A stretch of 7,691 nt of DNA from Faecalibacterium sp. (lineage in GTDB: Bacteria > Bacillota > Clostridia > Oscillospirales > Ruminococcaceae): the NCBI GenBank assembly GCA_017483235.1, contig JAFULE010000020.1, positions 1-7,691 on the forward strand, in the 5' to 3' direction. The notes under the pieces are model-generated. The model saw only the letters and a program-made list of their open reading frames with translations. It had not been told where the DNA came from and ran no database searches. Within the stretch, counting starts at the first letter, position 1; each line of letters starts with the position of its first letter. Made by a program: the position numbers and the translations under genes. Shown piece after piece: positions 5,968 through 7,691 of the stretch.

Positions 5968-5998
5968 GCGCCCTGTTCCGATGTTCGGAACAGGGCGC
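5968..5998. terminator. Strong hairpin after the XRE gene, probable terminator
   Basis: A perfect 14-bp stem GCGCCCTGTTCCGA/TCGGAACAGGGCGC encloses loop TGT and starts eight bases after the XRE stop. The + strand run after it is weak (TTGCCGTAAAA). On the minus strand it is followed by TGTTTGTTTT, a better U-tract. It may end the XRE transcript and also back up the repeat-borne terminator for transcripts coming from TraX. Confidence 0.7.
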
Positions 5999-6025
5999 TT
6001 GCCGTAAAATGTTCGTCCCCAATTT

Positions 6026-6219
6026 CTGCCCGCCGTGATCGGCTTTTGGCAGAAGGATCGGCCCAGTAATCGAGATACAAAAACAGCGGCGCAAATTGCT
6101 TTGCGCCGCCTTTTCTTTGCCATCATTCGCGGACACTCTGTTTCTGCCTTGCAGAAACGACCCCGCGTCTGAAACGTCTTTTTGGTTCTTTTTCTTCAGA
6201 AAAAGAACACTTCCCCCGC
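6026..6219 (-). repeat. Structured intergenic repeat, copy 2 (inverted relative to copy 1)
   Basis: Read on the minus strand this matches 783-975, with three substitutions over the ~145-base core and about eight more in the last ~40 bases. It begins about 10 bases after the TraX stop and fills most of the gap between the convergent XRE and TraX genes. All four hairpins persist: H1 at 6185-6208, H2 around 6140-6160, H3 at 6086-6109, H4 near 6026-6054. H2 is one pair longer here (GTTTCTGC/GCAGAAAC), because copy 1 has A at the position that is G here. H4 keeps a CTGCC/GGCAG stem and changes mainly in the loop. Conserved folding with loop variation suggests the structure matters. Confidence 0.9.
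6077..6118. terminator. Terminator hairpin inside repeat copy 2, probably bidirectional
   Basis: The stem GCGGCGCAAA/TTTGCGCCGC (6086-6095 and 6100-6109) has a four-base loop (TTGC on +, GCAA on -). On the minus strand it is followed by TGTTTTTGT, where copy 1 has an unbroken seven-T run. On + it is followed by CTTTTCTTT. It should end TraX transcription and could also stop + strand read-through from the XRE gene. Confidence 0.85.
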
Positions 6220-6228
6220 AGCCCGCTG

Positions 6229-7014
6229 TTACAGCAGCTTCAGCGCCAGCCCGGCCACGCCAAAGGCCAGCAGCAGGGCCGGGTACCAGCCATACACCAG
6301 CTTGCGGCTCCAGTCGCCTTTTTTGCCGTTGTAGGCGTACAGGGCCAGCAGGCCCAGCGGCGCGGGGAAATTCAGCATGCAGGCCGCGGTGCCCCACATC
6401 ATCTGCCAGACCGTGTTGTGGCGGAACTTCCACAACAGGGCCACGCACCACAGCAGCGACACGCCGCAATCGATCTTCAGCATCAGGGCCCACAGGCTGC
6501 CCATGCCCAGAATCAGCAGGGTGAACAGCAGGTTGCGGCCGCGGCTGTCGGTTTCGGCGTAGTGCTGCAGCAGCCACACTGCCGCCATGCCCAGCAGCAG
6601 ACCAAACACCGGGTTGCGGGTGGCAAAATCCAGCAGCTTGCCGCTGAATGCCAGATTGTACGGGATCTCGCATACCACCGCCAGCGTGGCCACCCGGATG
6701 GCATACGCCTTGAAATCGTGGGTCTTAAACAGCCCTTCGGCCATCAGGGCGGCAAAAATGGGCACCGCGCAGTAGCTGGCAAACTGCAGGATCAGCGCCA
6801 CGCTGGCCACCGTCATCATCTCGGGGCGGCTGTCCAGCACAGCCAGCAGCTCGGTGCTCGAAAGGCCGGATACGTTCAGAATGCCGTTCTGCAGAATGGC
6901 CTGACCAAAGATGCCGCTGGCGGCAAAAAATGCGCCCCACAACCGCATGCCGTCGGTGGACAGGCTGCGGTCCGGCTTGCGCATCTGATTCAGTTGAGGG
7001 TTGTACTGTGCCAT
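6229..7014 (-). CDS. TraX family membrane protein, 261 aa
   Basis: This is a polytopic membrane protein of the TraX family. The F-plasmid TraX acetylates the N-terminus of pilin; chromosomal Firmicutes members are of unknown role and may act as membrane acyltransferases. The family signature is clear in VPIFAALMAEGLFKTHDFKA (84-103) and EIPYNLAFSG (116-125), with hydrophobic segments at about 25-45, 68-92, 104-118, 135-150, 161-180, 184-196, 209-228 and 240-259. The ATG at 7014 has AGGAG with 8-base spacing and a promoter 40-67 bases upstream. A longer frame begins at TTG 7077 but would start inside that promoter, so it is rejected. No conjugation gene is nearby, so this is probably not part of a plasmid transfer region. 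The repeat copy 2 terminator lies just after the stop (TAA). The family call is good; the biochemical role is inferred only. Confidence 0.85.
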   Translation of the reverse strand: MAQYNPQLNQMRKPDRSLSTDGMRLWGAFFAASGIFGQAILQNGILNVSGLSSTELLAVLDSRPEMMTVASVALILQFASYCAVPIFAALMAEGLFKTHDFKAYAIRVATLAVVCEIPYNLAFSGKLLDFATRNPVFGLLLGMAAVWLLQHYAETDSRGRNLLFTLLILGMGSLWALMLKIDCGVSLLWCVALLWKFRHNTVWQMMWGTAACMLNFPAPLGLLALYAYNGKKGDWSRKLVYGWYPALLLAFGVAGLALKLL

Positions 7015-7022
7015 GGGTGGTT

Positions 7023-7027
7023 CTCCT
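7023..7027 (-). promoter_or_regulatory. Ribosome binding site deciding the TraX start
   Basis: AGGAG on the minus strand, eight bases before ATG 7014, fixes the start and argues against the upstream TTG at 7077. Confidence 0.75.
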
Positions 7028-7053
7028 GTTCTGTGTATTGGGTCGCTGCGCCT

Positions 7054-7081
7054 ATTGTACCACAAATCTGTGGCCAAACAA
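7054..7081 (-). promoter_or_regulatory. Promoter of the TraX-family gene
   Basis: On the minus strand TGGTACAAT is an extended -10 (TACAAT, five of six; complement of 7054-7059 with TG upstream). A TTGTTT -35 (complement of 7076-7081) lies 16 bases upstream. It sits between the HAD gene's stop and the TraX start, so TraX need not depend on the HAD gene for transcription. Confidence 0.6.
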
Positions 7082-7109
7082 GAAACAATTGCGGTGTTGT
7101 GTCCTTTGT

Positions 7110-7691
7110 TTACAGGGTTAAGCCCAGCCGCTGCGCCAAAGCAGTGTAATCGGCCCCGGCAAAGGCATACAGCGCATTTGCCGGCCGGGCTGGGTCGCCG
7201 GCGGGGGAAATCTCGGTACGGAAATACACTGCCCCCGCAAGGCCCGCGGCCACGGCGCCGTCAATGTCGCAGGCGGCGTCGTTGCCTACCATCCAGGTGC
7301 GGGCCGGATCAGCCCCGGTGGAAGCCAGCGCGGCGCGGTAAAACCGGGCATCCGGCTTTTTTACCCCTTCCTCCGAGGAGATGAAACTATCATCCAGCAG
7401 CTCGTCCAGCCCCAGCAAGGTAAGCTCGGGCCGGGTGAACAGACTCTGCGCGTTGGAAACCAGCACGCAGCGGATGCCTGCCGCCCGTGCCGCGCGCAGA
7501 AATTCGGCGCAGCCGGGGTACAGCCGCAGCCGATTGGTGCTGCCGCGGCGGAACACCCAAGCCAGCCATGCGGCCGCTTGCGGGGTAGGGGCAATGCCCC
7601 GGTGCTGCAGCAGCGCAGCAAAGGCCGGGGCAAGGTCCGGCTCGGTGTGGCCGGGCTGGGCCTTGGCTGCGGCGTTCAGGGCGGCAAACTG
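7110..7691 (-). CDS. HAD-superfamily hydrolase, C-terminal 193 residues (5' truncated by window edge)
   Basis: This is a haloacid dehalogenase-like hydrolase, usually a phosphatase using an Asp nucleophile and Mg2+. The frame is open to the right edge, so motif I (DxDxT) and the true start are not visible. Seen are a helical cap region in the first ~55 residues, LYPGCAEFL leading into motif II VLVSNAQ (Ser about 79), motif III with VKKPD (Lys about 111-112) in the context SSEEGVKKPDARFY, and motif IV VGNDAACDIDGA (about 135-146) with its acidic residues. The order and spacing suit a subfamily I, C1-cap enzyme. A GTG at 7556 could start a shorter protein, but homologous-looking sequence continues upstream of it, so it is read as internal. 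Substrate unknown. It lies on the same strand as the TraX-family gene, 95 bases upstream of it, with a promoter in between. Confidence 0.88.
   Translation of the reverse strand, partial: QFAALNAAAKAQPGHTEPDLAPAFAALLQHRGIAPTPQAAAWLAWVFRRGSTNRLRLYPGCAEFLRAARAAGIRCVLVSNAQSLFTRPELTLLGLDELLDDSFISSEEGVKKPDARFYRAALASTGADPARTWMVGNDAACDIDGAVAAGLAGAVYFRTEISPAGDPARPANALYAFAGADYTALAQRLGLTL

Noticed and set aside
783..6219. Composite transposon bounded by the inverted repeats
   Set aside because: There is no transposase or recombinase inside, no terminal inverted repeats within each copy, and no target-site duplication that I can see at the outer borders.
7015..7077. Longer N-terminus of the TraX protein from TTG 7077
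   Set aside because: It would begin within the likely promoter, and AGGAG precedes ATG 7014 at ideal spacing.

Overview
The window looks like chromosomal DNA of a GC-rich gut Clostridia, most likely Oscillospiraceae/Ruminococcaceae (Faecalibacterium/Subdoligranulum/Gemmiger-like). This is an inference from strong AGGAGG-type ribosome binding sites, TATAAT-like -10 boxes, a cytoplasmic GH13_20 amylase, a clostridial-type MATE transporter and short XRE proteins. No rRNA, tRNA, CRISPR array, transposase or phage gene was seen.

Layout from left to right: (1) the C-terminal 258 residues of ornithine carbamoyltransferase (+), cut by the window edge; (2) copy 1 of a ~190-bp structured intergenic repeat carrying a bidirectional-looking terminator; (3) a minus-strand pair, a class I SAM-dependent methyltransferase followed by a NUDIX hydrolase, the latter in a distinctly AT-richer segment; (4) a divergent promoter region with a LacI/MalR-like palindrome; (5) a plus-strand neopullulanase/cyclomaltodextrinase-type GH13 enzyme, then a MATE efflux protein; (6) a small plus-strand protein with an N-terminal membrane segment and a C-terminal XRE DNA-binding domain, with its own promoter and nearby palindromes; (7) copy 2 of the ~190-bp repeat, inverted relative to copy 1; (8) a minus-strand TraX-family membrane protein with its own promoter; (9) a minus-strand HAD-family hydrolase, cut by the right edge.

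The genes are mostly ordinary housekeeping and accessory functions and do not form one obvious pathway. The amylase would hydrolyse imported maltodextrins in the cytoplasm. The MATE and membrane-XRE genes may form a transporter/regulator neighbourhood. The methyltransferase and NUDIX genes are a probable two-gene operon with unknown substrates.

The most interesting non-genic signal is the repeat pair. Both copies sit between convergent genes, directly after the stop codon of the outer gene (ornithine carbamoyltransferase or TraX). Both are predicted to form a series of hairpins, including a GCAA-loop terminator stem, and together they bracket about 5 kb in inverted orientation. I found no convincing new defence or biosynthetic system.
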